5,532 nucleotides of DNA from positions 1-5,532 of the forward strand of contig JAFVQP010000140.1 in assembly GCA_017504735.1 (NCBI GenBank), read 5' to 3'. The notes below the pieces were generated by a model. The model searched no databases, was not told where the DNA came from, and saw only the letters and a list, made by a program, of their open reading frames with translations. The DNA comes from Clostridia bacterium. GTDB lineage: Bacteria > Bacillota_A > Clostridia > Christensenellales > Borkfalkiaceae. The translations under genes were made by a program, and so were the position numbers. Position 1 is the first letter of the stretch; each line of letters opens with the position of its first letter. Shown here piece after piece: positions 5,130 through 5,532 of this stretch.

Positions 5130-5532
5130 TCAGCTACGAATTTCTTCTACGGTCTTGCCGCGAAGTGCTGCAACTTGTTCAGCCGTCTTGAGTTCTTTCA
5201 AGCCTTCGATTGCTGCTTTTACGCAGTTACCGGAGTTCTGGCTGCCGTGAGATTTCGTTCTGATGTTTTTAATACCTACTGCTTCCATAACCGCACGAAC
5301 GGGACCGCCTGCGATAACACCGGTACCTTCTGCAGCGGGCATCATAAGAACTGCACCGCGGCCGAATTTACCAACGATCGTGTGGGGAATCGTACCGTCA
5401 ACGATGGATACGGAAACCATATTCTTTTTCGCTCTCAAAGTAGCTTTTTCAATTGCTTCGGGAACTTCCTTAGCCTTACCGGTTGCTACACCGATTTTAC
5501 CCTTGCCGTCACCAACAAGTACGAGTGCTGCA
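5130..5532 (-). CDS. rpsE: 30S ribosomal protein S5, 5' end cut by window edge
   Basis: S5 lies at the mRNA entry side of the small subunit and affects decoding accuracy; spectinomycin-resistance changes map to it in other bacteria. The visible 133 residues begin inside the N-terminal double-stranded-RNA-binding-like domain ([29 protein letters not shown]), continue through [41 protein letters not shown] and finish KTVEEIRS with a TGA stop. The family is about 165 residues, so some 30-35 N-terminal residues lie beyond the window. The in-frame TTG at 5436-5438 is not the start, because conserved S5 sequence continues upstream of it to the edge. The gene heads the visible part of the block, 19 bases before rpmD. 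Confidence 0.97.
   Translation of the reverse strand, partial: AALVLVGDGKGKIGVATGKAKEVPEAIEKATLRAKKNMVSVSIVDGTIPHTIVGKFGRGAVLMMPAAEGTGVIAGGPVRAVMEAVGIKNIRTKSHGSQNSGNCVKAAIEGLKELKTAEQVAALRGKTVEEIRS

Overview
This window is an uninterrupted stretch of the conserved ribosomal-protein 'spc/alpha' super-operon. Every gene lies on the minus strand, so transcription runs from high to low coordinates. In transcription order it holds rpsE (S5, 5' end missing), rpmD (L30), rplO (L15), secY, adk, map, infA (IF1), rpmJ (L36), rpsM (S13) and rpsK (S11, 3' end missing). I see no mobile element, tRNA, rRNA, CRISPR array or convincing plus-strand gene.

The order secY-adk-map-infA-rpmJ-rpsM-rpsK, the four-cysteine zinc-binding LID of adenylate kinase, the short type Ia methionine aminopeptidase and the strong GGAGG-type ribosome binding sites point to a Gram-positive-type bacterium of the phylum Bacillota, most likely Clostridia. 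I cannot name a genus. The KOW-domain gene (ybzG in Bacillus) that sits between map and infA in some Bacillota is absent: only 66 bases separate the two genes here.

Layout: 5532-4473 is a tight ribosomal-protein block (rpsE, rpmD, rplO) with gaps of 19 and 11 bases; the rpmD stop codon lies inside the rplO ribosome binding site. 4472-4348 is a 125-base structured gap before secY with three inverted repeats, one of which can pair with the secY ribosome binding site. 4347-1570 carries the secretion channel, adenylate kinase and methionine aminopeptidase. 1503-1125 carries IF1, which starts with GTG, and the tiny zinc-finger protein L36. 1124-767 is a 358-base gene-free stretch holding a near-consensus promoter and, about 65 bases downstream of its expected start, a terminator-like hairpin. 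766-1 carries S13 and the start of S11.

The genes jointly supply ribosomal subunits (S5, S11, S13, L15, L30, L36), translation initiation (IF1), removal of the initiator methionine (Map), export of nascent proteins (SecY) and adenylate nucleotide balance (Adk). The coding content is ordinary. The points worth a second look are regulatory: the promoter plus attenuator-like leader that splits rpsM-rpsK from the upstream genes, and the structured secY leader. I found no evidence of an undescribed protein system.
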